The notes under the pieces are model-generated. The model worked only from the letters and a program-made list of their open reading frames with translations. It was not told the origin of the DNA and ran no database searches. Of a stretch of DNA of 64,000 nucleotides, positions 6,871 through 16,184 are shown piece by piece (position 1 is the first letter of the stretch; each line of letters begins with the position of its first letter). The DNA lies in assembly GCA_964634465.1 (NCBI GenBank), contig CAZWLY010000014.1:44789-108788 (forward strand), written 5' to 3'. Source of the DNA: CAZWLY01 sp964634465. Lineage in GTDB: Bacteria; Desulfobacterota; Desulfarculia; G963662305. Both the position numbers and the translations under genes were made by a program.

Positions 6871-9099
6871 ATGCTGAGTATGCGAATGATCGAGGCCGTG
6901 CGGCGCTGGGTTCCGGCGTTGATCCTTATCGTCGTCTACCTTGGGATCGCCGTCTCTCCGGCCCGGGCCGAGGAGTTTCCCGGCCGGGACAAGATCATCC
7001 AACCCAATCTCATCGGCCGGTTGGAGTCGGGCCAGAAGTCGGTCAACGTCATCGTTCTGCTCAAGGGCTACCAGGACCTGGTCGGGGTCAACCTCCACCA
7101 GGGCGCGCTGACCGCCGCCGGCGTCCGAGCCGCCATCGCCCGCGGTCAGGAGGAGGTCCTGGCCGGGGTCAATTACGGGGCGCTGAAGGTCAAACATCGC
7201 TTCACCAACCTGGCCGGGTTTTCGGCCAGCGTGACTAAAGACGGCCTCAAGCAGTTGGCCGCCCATGAGGGTGTGGCCATCATCGAGGAGGACGCTCCGA
7301 TCACCTTCGACACCCGCCAGGGCATCCCCCAGATGAATCCCGCCTCCTACCGGGACACCTACTGGGGAGCCTTCGTGTCCATCGCCATCGTCGACACCGG
7401 GGTGGACTACACCCACCCCATGCTGGGCGGCGGCGGTTTTCCCAACGACAAGGTCATCGGCGGCTACGATTTCGGCGACCTGGATTCCGACCCGATGGAC
7501 GATTCGGCCGATCCCGGTCACGGCACCGCCTGCGCCGGCATCGCCGCCGGTTCGGCCGTGGCCGTGGGCGACTACATCGGCGGCGTGGCCCCCATGGCCA
7601 AGATATACGCCCTCAAGATCGCCGGGGCTTCGGGAGCGCTGACCGGCGACGCCGTGGCCGCCTGGGACTGGTGCGTCACCCACAAGAACGACAACCCCAT
7701 CTATCCCATCCTCGTCATCTCCAACAGTTGGAGCGCCCCCTCCATCAATTCGTCTTCCAGTTGCGACTCCCAGAGCCCGACCTACGCCGCCGCCGCGGCC
7801 AACGTCGTGGCCAACGGCATCGCCCTGTTCTGCTCTTCGGGCAACGACGGCCGTTGCACCGGCGTCAACAGCCCGGCCTGCCTGAGCGACACCATCTCGG
7901 TCGGGGCGGTCTACGACACCAGTATCGGCTCCAGCGTCGGCTGGTGCGTCCGGTCCGACTCGTGCGTCGGCCAGTTCACTTCCGGCTGTTCGACCTATTA
8001 CGCCTGCTGGGAGACCACCACCGCCCAGGATCAGGTGACCTGCTACTCCAACTCCGGAGCGAACCTGGACCTCCTGGCCCCGTCGAACAACGCGACCACG
8101 CCTGCGCCCGGCGGCGGCTACGACGATTCCTTCGGCGGCACCTCGGCCGCCTGCCCCTACGCCGCCGGCGCGGCCGCGGTCATCCAGAGCTGGGCCGTGC
8201 AGACCACCGGCAGCTACCTGTCCGTGGCCGAGCTCAAGAGCCGGATGGTCAAAAACGGCGACTTGATCACCGACTCCAAATCGGGCCTGAGCACGCCCCG
8301 GGTCAACATTCAGGCGGCCATCGAGGAGAGCGGAGGGAGCGGCGGCGGAACGACGACCACCACCGCCCTGGAGGTGATCTTCGGTCTGGCCCAGGGCCAA
8401 GAGGCCGGCTTCCTGGTCACCGTTCCGAGCGGGGCGACCAACCTGACCGCCCGGCTGACCGACGTCACCGGCGACCCGGACCTCTACACCGGCGACGGTT
8501 TCATCCCGTCCACGACCAACTACACCTGCCGCTCGATCAACGGCACCGGCCAGGAAGACTCCTGCTCCCACGCCAACCCGACGCCGGGCGACTGGTTCAT
8601 CGTGGTCAGGGGCTACACCGCCGCCACCCTGAAGCTGATCGTGACCTACACCACTCCCAGCGACGGAAGTTCCACCGCCCGGTGGGGCGTGGTCGATTAC
8701 GTCTGCTGCACCTCGGGCGGGGTGGTCGGCTTCTGGGGCCAGATCGGCAACGACATCAAGGGCTCCAGCCTGGAGAACTGCGCCGCCAGTCCCAGTTGGG
8801 AGGGCTACGTCCAGACCACGGCCGGAACCAAGACGCTCTCCTACTGGACCTACGTCGGTTGCGGCGACGGGCCGTCCGGCTCGATGTCGGTCACCCTGGA
8901 GGCGGGCAAGTGCTACGAGTTCAGGCTGCGCTACACCGACGGCCAGTACTGGGTCCAGCAACTGGAGGTGACCGGCTGCGGCAATCCGGTCGCCTCCGGG
9001 ACCGGGGCGGGAGCTGGAGAGAAGCTGGTCGTCAAGGAGCAGCCGATCCCCCTGGCCCTCAAGCCGGGCGGCTACCTTCGAGAGAAAGACGAGCGTTAG
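6871..9099 (+). CDS. Secreted S8 family (subtilisin-like) serine peptidase
   Basis: 742 residues: signal peptide about 1-33, prodomain about 34-147, catalytic domain about 160-475, and a C-terminal region with a pre-peptidase C-terminal (PPC) beta domain at about 497-590 and a further Cys-rich beta module at about 600-710. The triad is visible: Asp175 in IVDTGVDY, His217 in GHGTACAG and Ser425 in GGTSAACP; the oxyanion Asn lies in CSSGNDGRC. The many paired Cys suggest extracellular disulfides. The substrate is unknown. It probably degrades external protein, which fits the two peptide importers in the window. It lies 30 bp after the propeptide-like gene and is likely co-transcribed with it. 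Confidence 0.93.
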   Translation: MLSMRMIEAVRRWVPALILIVVYLGIAVSPARAEEFPGRDKIIQPNLIGRLESGQKSVNVIVLLKGYQDLVGVNLHQGALTAAGVRAAIARGQEEVLAGVNYGALKVKHRFTNLAGFSASVTKDGLKQLAAHEGVAIIEEDAPITFDTRQGIPQMNPASYRDTYWGAFVSIAIVDTGVDYTHPMLGGGGFPNDKVIGGYDFGDLDSDPMDDSADPGHGTACAGIAAGSAVAVGDYIGGVAPMAKIYALKIAGASGALTGDAVAAWDWCVTHKNDNPIYPILVISNSWSAPSINSSSSCDSQSPTYAAAAANVVANGIALFCSSGNDGRCTGVNSPACLSDTISVGAVYDTSIGSSVGWCVRSDSCVGQFTSGCSTYYACWETTTAQDQVTCYSNSGANLDLLAPSNNATTPAPGGGYDDSFGGTSAACPYAAGAAAVIQSWAVQTTGSYLSVAELKSRMVKNGDLITDSKSGLSTPRVNIQAAIEESGGSGGGTTTTTALEVIFGLAQGQEAGFLVTVPSGATNLTARLTDVTGDPDLYTGDGFIPSTTNYTCRSINGTGQEDSCSHANPTPGDWFIVVRGYTAATLKLIVTYTTPSDGSSTARWGVVDYVCCTSGGVVGFWGQIGNDIKGSSLENCAASPSWEGYVQTTAGTKTLSYWTYVGCGDGPSGSMSVTLEAGKCYEFRLRYTDGQYWVQQLEVTGCGNPVASGTGAGAGEKLVVKEQPIPLALKPGGYLREKDER

Positions 9100-9254
9100 A
9101 GAAAAGCGCCCTCAAGACGGGAGCGTAACCGCGCGTCAGGAAACCATGGGCTCGCCCCGGTCCCGCTTTTGCGGGACAGCGCTTGTCGAGCGAATCGGGC
9201 CTCGGTTGAGGATCCGGCTTTCCGGCCCCGGTGGGGGCGGGTCCGTCTCAACGA

Positions 9255-9290
9255 CAAAAAACGGCCGCCGGCCCGATCTTTCCGGGCTGT
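9255..9290 (-). terminator. Possible terminator after dppF
   Basis: Directly after the dppF stop the minus strand reads GCCCG-(7 nt)-CGGGC, then a GGCC-GGC-GGCC dyad and a run of six T. This resembles a rho-independent terminator for the dpp operon, but the pairing is short. Confidence 0.4.
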
Positions 9291-10275
<985 letters not shown>

Positions 10276-10283
<8 letters not shown>

Positions 10284-11277
10284 ACTTGAGGCACCTGACC
10301 CGGTGATTCTCGGCCACGTCGACCATGGGCGGTTTTATTCGACTACAGTCGTCAAAAGCATCGACGCAGCGATCGCTGAAAAGACACCCCTCCGGCAAAT
10401 TGAAGAGCGAGGGCACCACGCCTGGAATGGTGGCCAGTCGATTGGTGCCCTTCTTGGCGCCCAGGATGGGGATGGAAGACATCAACCCGATGGTGTAGGG
10501 GTGCTTGGGGTTGCCGAAAAGCGTCTTGACGTCGGTGAACTCCACCACCTTGCCGGCGTACATCACGGCCACGTTCTGGGCCATTTCGGCGATGACGCCC
10601 AGGTCGTGGGTGATGAACAGAATCGAAGAGCCGAGCCCTTCCTTGAGCTTGTTCATCAGGTCCAGAATCTGGGCCTGGATGGTCACGTCCAGGGCGGTGG
10701 TCGGTTCGTCGGCGATCATCAGCTTGGGATTGCAGGCCAAAGCCATGGCGATCATCACCCGCTGGCGCATGCCGCCCGACATTTGGTGAGGGTACTCGTT
10801 GACCCGCTGTTCGGCGGCCGGAATGCCGACCCGACGGAACATCTCGACGACCCGTTCGTCGGCCTCCTTTTTGGAGACCTGCTGGTGGAGCAGGATCACC
10901 TCTCGAACCTGATCGCCCACGGTGAAGACGGGGTTCAATGAGGTCATCGGCTCCTGGAAGATCATCGAGATCTTCAAGCCCCGGATCTTCTTCATCTGGG
11001 CCTCGGAGAGTTTCAAGACGTCCTGGCCGTCGAAGAAGATCTCACCGCCGGCGATTTCGCCGGGCGGACAGGGAATGATGCGCATGATCGCCGAGGCGGT
11101 GACGCTCTTGCCGCAGCCGGATTCCCCGACCAGGCCCAAGGTCTGGCCGGCTTCGATATTGAGGCTGACGCCGTCCACGGCCTTGAGCAACCCGCCTCGG
11201 GCGTGGAAGTGGACCTGGAGGTCCTTGATCTCGATCAGATTGGCTGGGCCGCTGGTGGTGGGGCTCGCGTCGGCCAT
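10276..11277 (-). CDS. dppD: Oligo/dipeptide ABC transporter ATP-binding protein (DppD type)
   Basis: 333 residues with Walker A GESGCGKSV, signature SGGMRQR and Walker B LMIADEPTTALD. The C-terminal oligo_HPY region includes LPEGCLFSDRCVDAF. It forms the ATPase heterodimer with the overlapping dppF product on the inner face of the membrane. It starts 3 bp after the dppC stop, so translation is probably coupled. It is a close paralogue of the second DppD-type gene at 62866-63870. Confidence 0.93.
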
Positions 11278-11280
11278 TTT

Positions 11281-12171
11281 CTAGTCCCTCAACCTGGGAT
11301 CGAGGGCGTCCCTGAGGCCGTCGCCGAGAAGGTTCCAGCCCAAGACGCCGAAGAGAATGGCGATGCCGGGCAGGGCCATCACCCACCAGGCCCGCAAAAT
11401 CATGCTCCGCCCCTGGGCGATCATCGCCCCCCACTCGGGCGTCGGCGGTTGGGCGCCCAGACCGAGGAAAGAGAGGCCCGCCGCGTCCAAGATGGCCGAG
11501 CCGAAGCCCAGCGAGGCCTGGACGATGATCGGGGCCAGGCAGTTGGGGAAGATGGCCAGAAAGATGATCCTCAGGTTCTTGGCGCCGATCGCCTTGGAGG
11601 CGGTGACGTAGTCCTTGGAGTACTCCTCAATGACCGAGGCCCGGACGATACGGGCGAAGCGGGGGATGGTGATGATCCCGATGGCGATCATGGCGTTCAT
11701 CAACCCCGGCCCCAGGTAGGCGACGATGACGATAGCCAGCAGAATGTGGGGGAAGGCCAGGATGATGTCCATGAAACGCATGATCAGGTTGTCCAGCCAC
11801 TCCCTATAGTAACCGGCCAACGCCCCCAAGAGCGAACCGAAGAAGAAGGCGATGCCGACCGAGATGCACCCCACCTGGAGGCTCAAGCGGGCTCCGTAGA
11901 TCAACCTGGAAAGCACGTCGCGGCCCAAATCGTCGGTGCCCAGAATGTGCTCCCAGGAGCCGCCCTCCTGCCACACCGGCGGCTTGAGCTGATCGTAGAG
12001 CGAGTTCTCGATCGGGCTGTGGGGGGAAATCCAGGGGGCGAGAAGCGCAGACAGAACGACGATGGCGATGATGACCAGTCCGACGAGACCGGTCCGGTTC
12101 TTGACCAGTTTCTCCAACTGATCGAAGAAGGGATGGCGGTCCTCGGGGCTCCTTTGGGCTTTACTACTCAT
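11281..12171 (-). CDS. dppC: Dipeptide ABC transporter permease (DppC type)
   Basis: 296 residues, about six membrane helices. The long N-terminal cytoplasmic stretch before the first helix (near residue 28) is typical of DppC/OppC. The permease EAA loop is visible near residues 195-215 (ASVIEEYSKDYVTASKAIGA), where it contacts the ATPases. A periplasmic loop after helix 1 carries WQEGGSWEHILGTDDLGRD, a hallmark of this family. It pairs with DppB, whose gene lies 19 bp upstream. Confidence 0.93.
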   Translation of the reverse strand: MSSKAQRSPEDRHPFFDQLEKLVKNRTGLVGLVIIAIVVLSALLAPWISPHSPIENSLYDQLKPPVWQEGGSWEHILGTDDLGRDVLSRLIYGARLSLQVGCISVGIAFFFGSLLGALAGYYREWLDNLIMRFMDIILAFPHILLAIVIVAYLGPGLMNAMIAIGIITIPRFARIVRASVIEEYSKDYVTASKAIGAKNLRIIFLAIFPNCLAPIIVQASLGFGSAILDAAGLSFLGLGAQPPTPEWGAMIAQGRSMILRAWWVMALPGIAILFGVLGWNLLGDGLRDALDPRLRD

Positions 12172-12190
12172 CTTCGGGTCGATAGCTCGC

Positions 12191-13195
12191 TTATTTGACG
12201 CTGATTCTGGGGTTGATCACCGCGTAGAGGATGTCGACGATCATGTTGACCACGACGAAGGAGGTGGCCACCACCAGGACCCCGCCCTGGATGACCATGT
12301 AGTCGCGCTTGACCACCCCGTCAAAGAGCCACTTGCCCACGCCGGGCCAGGAGAAGACCGTCTCGGTCAGAATCGCCCCGCCCAAGAGGATGCCGAACTG
12401 GAGGCCGACCACGGTGATGACCGGGATGAGGCCGTTTCTCAAGGCGTGCTTCATGACGATCTTGAATTGGCCCAGCCCCTTGGCCTTGGCCGTCTTGATG
12501 TAATCCTGGCGCAAGACCTCCAGCATAGAGGAGCGGGTCATCCGGGCGGTGATGGCCAAGGGAATGGTGGCCAGGGCGATGGCCGGCAGGGTGATGTGGC
12601 GCAAGACGCTTCTCAACGCCTCCCAGTTGCCGGTGATGATAGAGTCCAGGATGTAGAAGTTGGTCACCGGCTCCAGGGTGACGTCCACTCCCAGCCGGCC
12701 GCTCATGGGCAGCCAGCCCAGATGAAGCCCGAAGACCAACATCAACATCAGGGCCAGCCAGAAAACGGGCATACTGACCCCAATGAGAGAACCGAACATG
12801 CTGATGTAGTCGAAGGCCGAGTATTGTTTGGTGGCCGAAATTATCCCCAGGACGACGCCGACCAAACTGGAGATGAGCATGGCCACCACGCTCAGTTCGA
12901 TGGTCGCCGGGAAGCGCTCCTTGACCTCGTGCCAGACGCTCTGGCGGCTCCAGATAGTCTCGCCCAGATCGAACTTGGCCAGGCGTTTCAAAAACAGGCC
13001 GTACTGGACGTACAGCGGTTCGTTGAGGCCCAGATACTCGCGCATCGCCTCCAGGGACTCCTGGGTGGCCCGCTCTCCCAAGAGCAACTCGGCCGGATCG
13101 CCGGGGGCCAGGCGAAGCATCAAAAAGACGATGATCGATACGCCCAGCAAGGTGGGGATGATGGTCAAAATGCGCCTGATTATGAAGCCGAGCAT
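12191..13195 (-). CDS. dppB: Dipeptide ABC transporter permease (DppB type)
   Basis: 334 residues. The first helix starts right after MLGFIIRRI, as in DppB/OppB/GsiC. The APGDPAELLLG segment and the EAA loop with SSMLEVLRQDYIKTAKAKG are conserved. It forms the translocation channel with DppC. A promoter-like TTGACA-N16-TATAAC ends six bases before the ATG. The nearest purine-rich stretch is too far upstream for a normal ribosome site, so this start may be leaderless (see findings). The gene lies 94 bp after dppA. Confidence 0.93.
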   Translation of the reverse strand: MLGFIIRRILTIIPTLLGVSIIVFLMLRLAPGDPAELLLGERATQESLEAMREYLGLNEPLYVQYGLFLKRLAKFDLGETIWSRQSVWHEVKERFPATIELSVVAMLISSLVGVVLGIISATKQYSAFDYISMFGSLIGVSMPVFWLALMLMLVFGLHLGWLPMSGRLGVDVTLEPVTNFYILDSIITGNWEALRSVLRHITLPAIALATIPLAITARMTRSSMLEVLRQDYIKTAKAKGLGQFKIVMKHALRNGLIPVITVVGLQFGILLGGAILTETVFSWPGVGKWLFDGVVKRDYMVIQGGVLVVATSFVVVNMIVDILYAVINPRISVK

Positions 13196-13201
13196 GGCGT
13201 T

Positions 13202-13229
13202 GTTATAGCTCCGCCGTTTTCATTGTCAA
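13202..13229 (-). promoter_or_regulatory. Candidate internal promoter at the dppB start
   Basis: Minus-strand TTGACA (13229-13224), a 16-bp spacer and TATAAC (13207-13202) end six bases before the dppB ATG. The expected transcription start falls on or next to the A of the ATG. Confidence 0.45.
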
Positions 13230-13250
13230 TATTATTCGTCGAGTGGAAGG

Positions 13251-13278
13251 CGGGGGGAGGAGTCGCTCCCTCCCCCCG
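13251..13278 (-). terminator. Hairpin between dppA and dppB, probably attenuating or stabilising
   Basis: A perfect 10-bp stem (13251-13260 with 13269-13278) closes an 8-nt loop just after the dppA stop. No T-run follows. It is more likely an mRNA-stabilising or partial-termination hairpin, as is common after binding-protein genes, than a full terminator. Confidence 0.5.
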
Positions 13279-13289
13279 GACAGGGTCGG

Positions 13290-14906
13290 CTACTGGAGCC
13301 AGACGTCTTTCAAGCGAACCGATCCCGTGGGATGGAGCTTGAAGTTCATCACGTTCTTGCGCATCGGCCAGATGACCATGGAGTGGGCGATGGGAACGGC
13401 CGGGCACTCCTCATAGAAGACCTTGAGGGCCTTCTTGTAGATCTCGGCCCGCTTGGCCTGATCGATGGTCGTCTTGCCCTGGATGATGAGCTTGTGATAC
13501 TCCTCGTTCTTCCACTGGGTCCGGATGTTCGGGTCGGCCAGGCCGTCGAACAGGATCAGCAGGAAGTTGTCCGGGTCGCCGTTGTCGCCGGTCCAACCCA
13601 ACTGGAACATGTCCATGTCCTCGGGCTGCTGACGCTGCCGCTTGAGATAGGTGCCCCAGTCGTAGGAGACGATCCGGGCCTTGATCCCGATCTTGGCCAG
13701 GTCGCCGATCATGGCGATACCGACCTTGAGACCTTCGGGGTTGTACGGCCTGGGAACGGGCATCGACCACAACGTCAGCTCGGGCAGACCCTTGCCGCCG
13801 GGGTAACCGGCCTTGGCCAGATACTTCTTGGCCAGTTCGGGGTCGTACTTGTAACCCGGAATCTCGTCATTGTAACCCCACATCGTCGGCGGGATGGGGT
13901 TCTTGGCCACCTCGCCCATGCCCTGGTAGATGTTGTCCACGATCGCCTTGCGGTTGATGGCATGGGCCACGGCCAGGCGCATGTTGACATCTTGCCACAG
14001 CTTCTTGGTGTGGTTGAAGCTCAGGTAGCCGATGTTCATGCCCTGCTGCTGGGCCAGCTTCAGGTTGGGGTCCTTCTTGGCCAGGGGAATGTCGGCCGGG
14101 TTGGGGAACTGGCAGATGCTGATGTTGCCGGCCTTAAGCTCCAGGAAGCGGACGGCGTTCTCCGGGATGGCCCGGAAGACGACCTTGTCCAGATAGGGGC
14201 CGCCGTTGGGCTTGCCCCAGTAACCCTTGAATTTCTCCAGGATGATCCGATCGTCCTTGACCCACTTGACGAACTTGAACGGGCCGGTGCCGACCGGGTT
14301 GCGGACGAACTCCTTGGGGTTCTTCAAAAACGCCGTCGGAGAGATGATGTCGGCGAAGTCCATCCCCAGGTTGGCCAGGAACGGCGCCTCGACGCGCTTC
14401 AGTCTGAAGACGACGGTGTACTCGCCGGTGGCCTCGATGGAATCGATGATGTCGTCCATCTCCATGGACAGCCAGTACTCGGGCGGACGATCCTGCTTGG
14501 GGATGTCGTAACCCTTGCCGTACCACTTGACCTTGCGGTTCTTCATCATCCGGCCGAGCGAGAAGACGACGGCGTTGGCGTTGAGCGGCGTGCCGTCGTG
14601 GAACTTGACGCCCTTGCGGATATTGAAGGTGTAGGTCTTGCCGTCGGGAGACACCGTCCAGCTCTCGGCCAGACCGGGTTCGATCTCCGTCGATTCGTCT
14701 TTGAAGAATACGAGGGCCTCGAAGATGTTGTCGCAGACCATGAACGAGTTGCCGTCGGTCTCGTAGGCCGGATCCAGGCCCACCGAGTCGCCGCCGCGAC
14801 CGAAGACCAACGTGCCGCCCTCCTTGGGTCCGGCCCAGCTCAGACCACCCACCGCCAGGAGGACGGCCAAGGCCGTAACCAGCACGAACAATAACCTCTT
14901 CCTCAT
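13290..14906 (-). CDS. dppA: Dipeptide ABC transporter periplasmic binding protein (SBP family 5)
   Basis: 538 residues with a signal peptide of about 25 residues (MRKRLLFVLV, hydrophobic core, GLSWA). It is followed by the family-5 binding-protein fold. Typical segments are PAYETDGNSFMVCDNIFEAL near residue 45, VKFHDGTPLNANAVVFS and GTGPFKFVKW. It captures peptides (or in some homologues nickel or glutathione) in the periplasm for DppBCDF. The start has a GGGAGG site. The gene follows a PHP phosphoesterase gene by 48 bp on the same strand, so it may sit in a longer transcript. No lipobox is seen, so it is probably soluble. Confidence 0.93.
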   Translation of the reverse strand: MRKRLLFVLVTALAVLLAVGGLSWAGPKEGGTLVFGRGGDSVGLDPAYETDGNSFMVCDNIFEALVFFKDESTEIEPGLAESWTVSPDGKTYTFNIRKGVKFHDGTPLNANAVVFSLGRMMKNRKVKWYGKGYDIPKQDRPPEYWLSMEMDDIIDSIEATGEYTVVFRLKRVEAPFLANLGMDFADIISPTAFLKNPKEFVRNPVGTGPFKFVKWVKDDRIILEKFKGYWGKPNGGPYLDKVVFRAIPENAVRFLELKAGNISICQFPNPADIPLAKKDPNLKLAQQQGMNIGYLSFNHTKKLWQDVNMRLAVAHAINRKAIVDNIYQGMGEVAKNPIPPTMWGYNDEIPGYKYDPELAKKYLAKAGYPGGKGLPELTLWSMPVPRPYNPEGLKVGIAMIGDLAKIGIKARIVSYDWGTYLKRQRQQPEDMDMFQLGWTGDNGDPDNFLLILFDGLADPNIRTQWKNEEYHKLIIQGKTTIDQAKRAEIYKKALKVFYEECPAVPIAHSMVIWPMRKNVMNFKLHPTGSVRLKDVWLQ

Positions 14907-14954
14907 GTTACCTCCCTCAAGTTTGGTGCGATTTTACGTGGTTAGTGTGGTGTC

Positions 14955-15611
14955 TCACCTCATTGCCAAGGCCCTGGCGGCCAAATCGAGGGCGTTGGCT
15001 TGAACGGCCTCGTACTCGGCCTCGCTCAAGCCCGCACCGAGAGCCACCCGGCGGGCCAGGTCGGCGCTCATCAGGTCTTTGGGGGCGTGAGCGTCGGAAT
15101 TGACCACCAGCGTTACGCCGTACTGCCGGGCCAACCTGGCCACCCGGCCGTTGCCCAGGCAGTTTCCGGCCCGAACGGTCAACTCCAGGGCGACGCCCCT
15201 CTTGGCGGCCAAGGCCGCCTCTTCTTCGGTCAGCAGACCGGGATGGGCCAACAGATCGATGTCCGCCTCCAGCGCGGCCAGGTTGGTCCCCGGCGCCACC
15301 GGCTCGACCGGCGTCTCGCCGTGGACGACGATCCACTTGGCGCCCAGCTCCCGCGCCTCCCGCGCCAGCTCCGGGATCAACCGGGGCGGGATGTGGGTCA
15401 ACTCCACCCCCGGGATGAGCTTGCAGGCCGACTCGGGGTTGAGTCGTTCGGCCGCCGCCCGGACGCTCTCGATCGTCCGGCCCAGATTGGACGGGCCGGC
15501 GTGATCGGTTATGGCGAGGTATCGATAGCCCAAAACCTCCACCCTGCGGAGCAGTTCCGCCGGCAAAAGTTCACCATCGGACAACAGGGAATGGGTGTGC
15601 AAATCTAACAT
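14955..15611 (-). CDS. PHP domain-containing metal-dependent phosphoesterase
   Basis: 218 residues covering one PHP domain. Metal ligands appear in the usual order: DLHTHS at the N-terminus, ITDHAG, a Glu in PGVELTH, His in VVHGET and LLAHPG, and NSDAHAPKD near the C-terminus. The family includes histidinol phosphatases and other trinuclear metal phosphoesterases. The length and motifs resemble small stand-alone PHP proteins rather than the polymerase subunit. Its substrate cannot be assigned. A histidinol dehydrogenase gene is 11 kb away, but there is no his operon here. It follows the bifunctional nuclease gene by 30 bp and is probably co-transcribed. Confidence 0.85.
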   Translation of the reverse strand: MLDLHTHSLLSDGELLPAELLRRVEVLGYRYLAITDHAGPSNLGRTIESVRAAAERLNPESACKLIPGVELTHIPPRLIPELAREARELGAKWIVVHGETPVEPVAPGTNLAALEADIDLLAHPGLLTEEEAALAAKRGVALELTVRAGNCLGNGRVARLARQYGVTLVVNSDAHAPKDLMSADLARRVALGAGLSEAEYEAVQANALDLAARALAMR

Positions 15612-15641
15612 GATTGTGACGAAAAAGGCAAGGAGGTGCTG

Positions 15642-16145
15642 TTACATTTTATACTTGCCGAAATCTTCAGGATCGAGGCTCTCCAGCAAATCGGTCCATT
15701 TCTTGGCCTCTTCGTCGTTCATCTCCGGCTGACCCGAATGGCCCTGGTCACTCTGGGAGGACTTCTCCAGGACCTCCTCGGCGACGAAAATCGGCGCTTT
15801 GAGCCGGAGAGCCAGGGCGATGGCGTCGGAGGGGCGGGAGTCGATGATCAACTCCTTGCCTCCGGCCTCGAGGTGCAACAGGGCGTAGAAGGTATTGTCC
15901 TGGAGGTCGCAGATCTCTATGGCGGTCAGCTTGACCCCTAAGGCAGTCAAAACATTACGAAACAGGTCATGAGTCATCGGCCGCGAGAACTGGATGCTCT
16001 CCAGCTCGCTGGCGATGGCGGTCGCCTCCAGCGGGCCGATCCAGATGGGCAGCGTGTCGCCGGTATCATCGTCCTTGAGGATCATGATCGGAGAGTGAGT
16101 GAACGGGTCGATGGTCAACCCGGCGACTTTCATCCGACGATTCAT
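15642..16145 (-). CDS. Bifunctional nuclease family protein (BFN, DUF151)
   Basis: 167 residues. The domain covers about residues 4-135: MILKDDDTGDTLPIWIG, EATAIA, a strand-rich middle and the hallmark SRPSDAIALALR. Members have been described as having both DNase and RNase activity. A charged C-terminal tail (about 136-167) is variable. It lies directly after miaB (39 bp), a pairing often seen in this type of bacterium, and before the PHP gene. The pairing suggests an RNA-related role, but no function is proven. Confidence 0.88.
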   Translation of the reverse strand: MNRRMKVAGLTIDPFTHSPIMILKDDDTGDTLPIWIGPLEATAIASELESIQFSRPMTHDLFRNVLTALGVKLTAIEICDLQDNTFYALLHLEAGGKELIIDSRPSDAIALALRLKAPIFVAEEVLEKSSQSDQGHSGQPEMNDEEAKKWTDLLESLDPEDFGKYKM

Positions 16146-16184
16146 ATCCCTCCCGGCTGCTATAAAAGTCCCCTGGTAATCATA

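Noticed and set aside
6706..8961. 751-codon minus-strand frame opposite the subtilase
   Set aside because: The plus strand encodes an intact protease with a full catalytic triad; the minus product is repetitive Gly/Val/Asp without domains.
9160..9177. 7-bp hairpin with TTTT loop after the subtilase gene as a terminator
   Set aside because: No T-run follows on either strand, so it is not a convincing rho-independent terminator.
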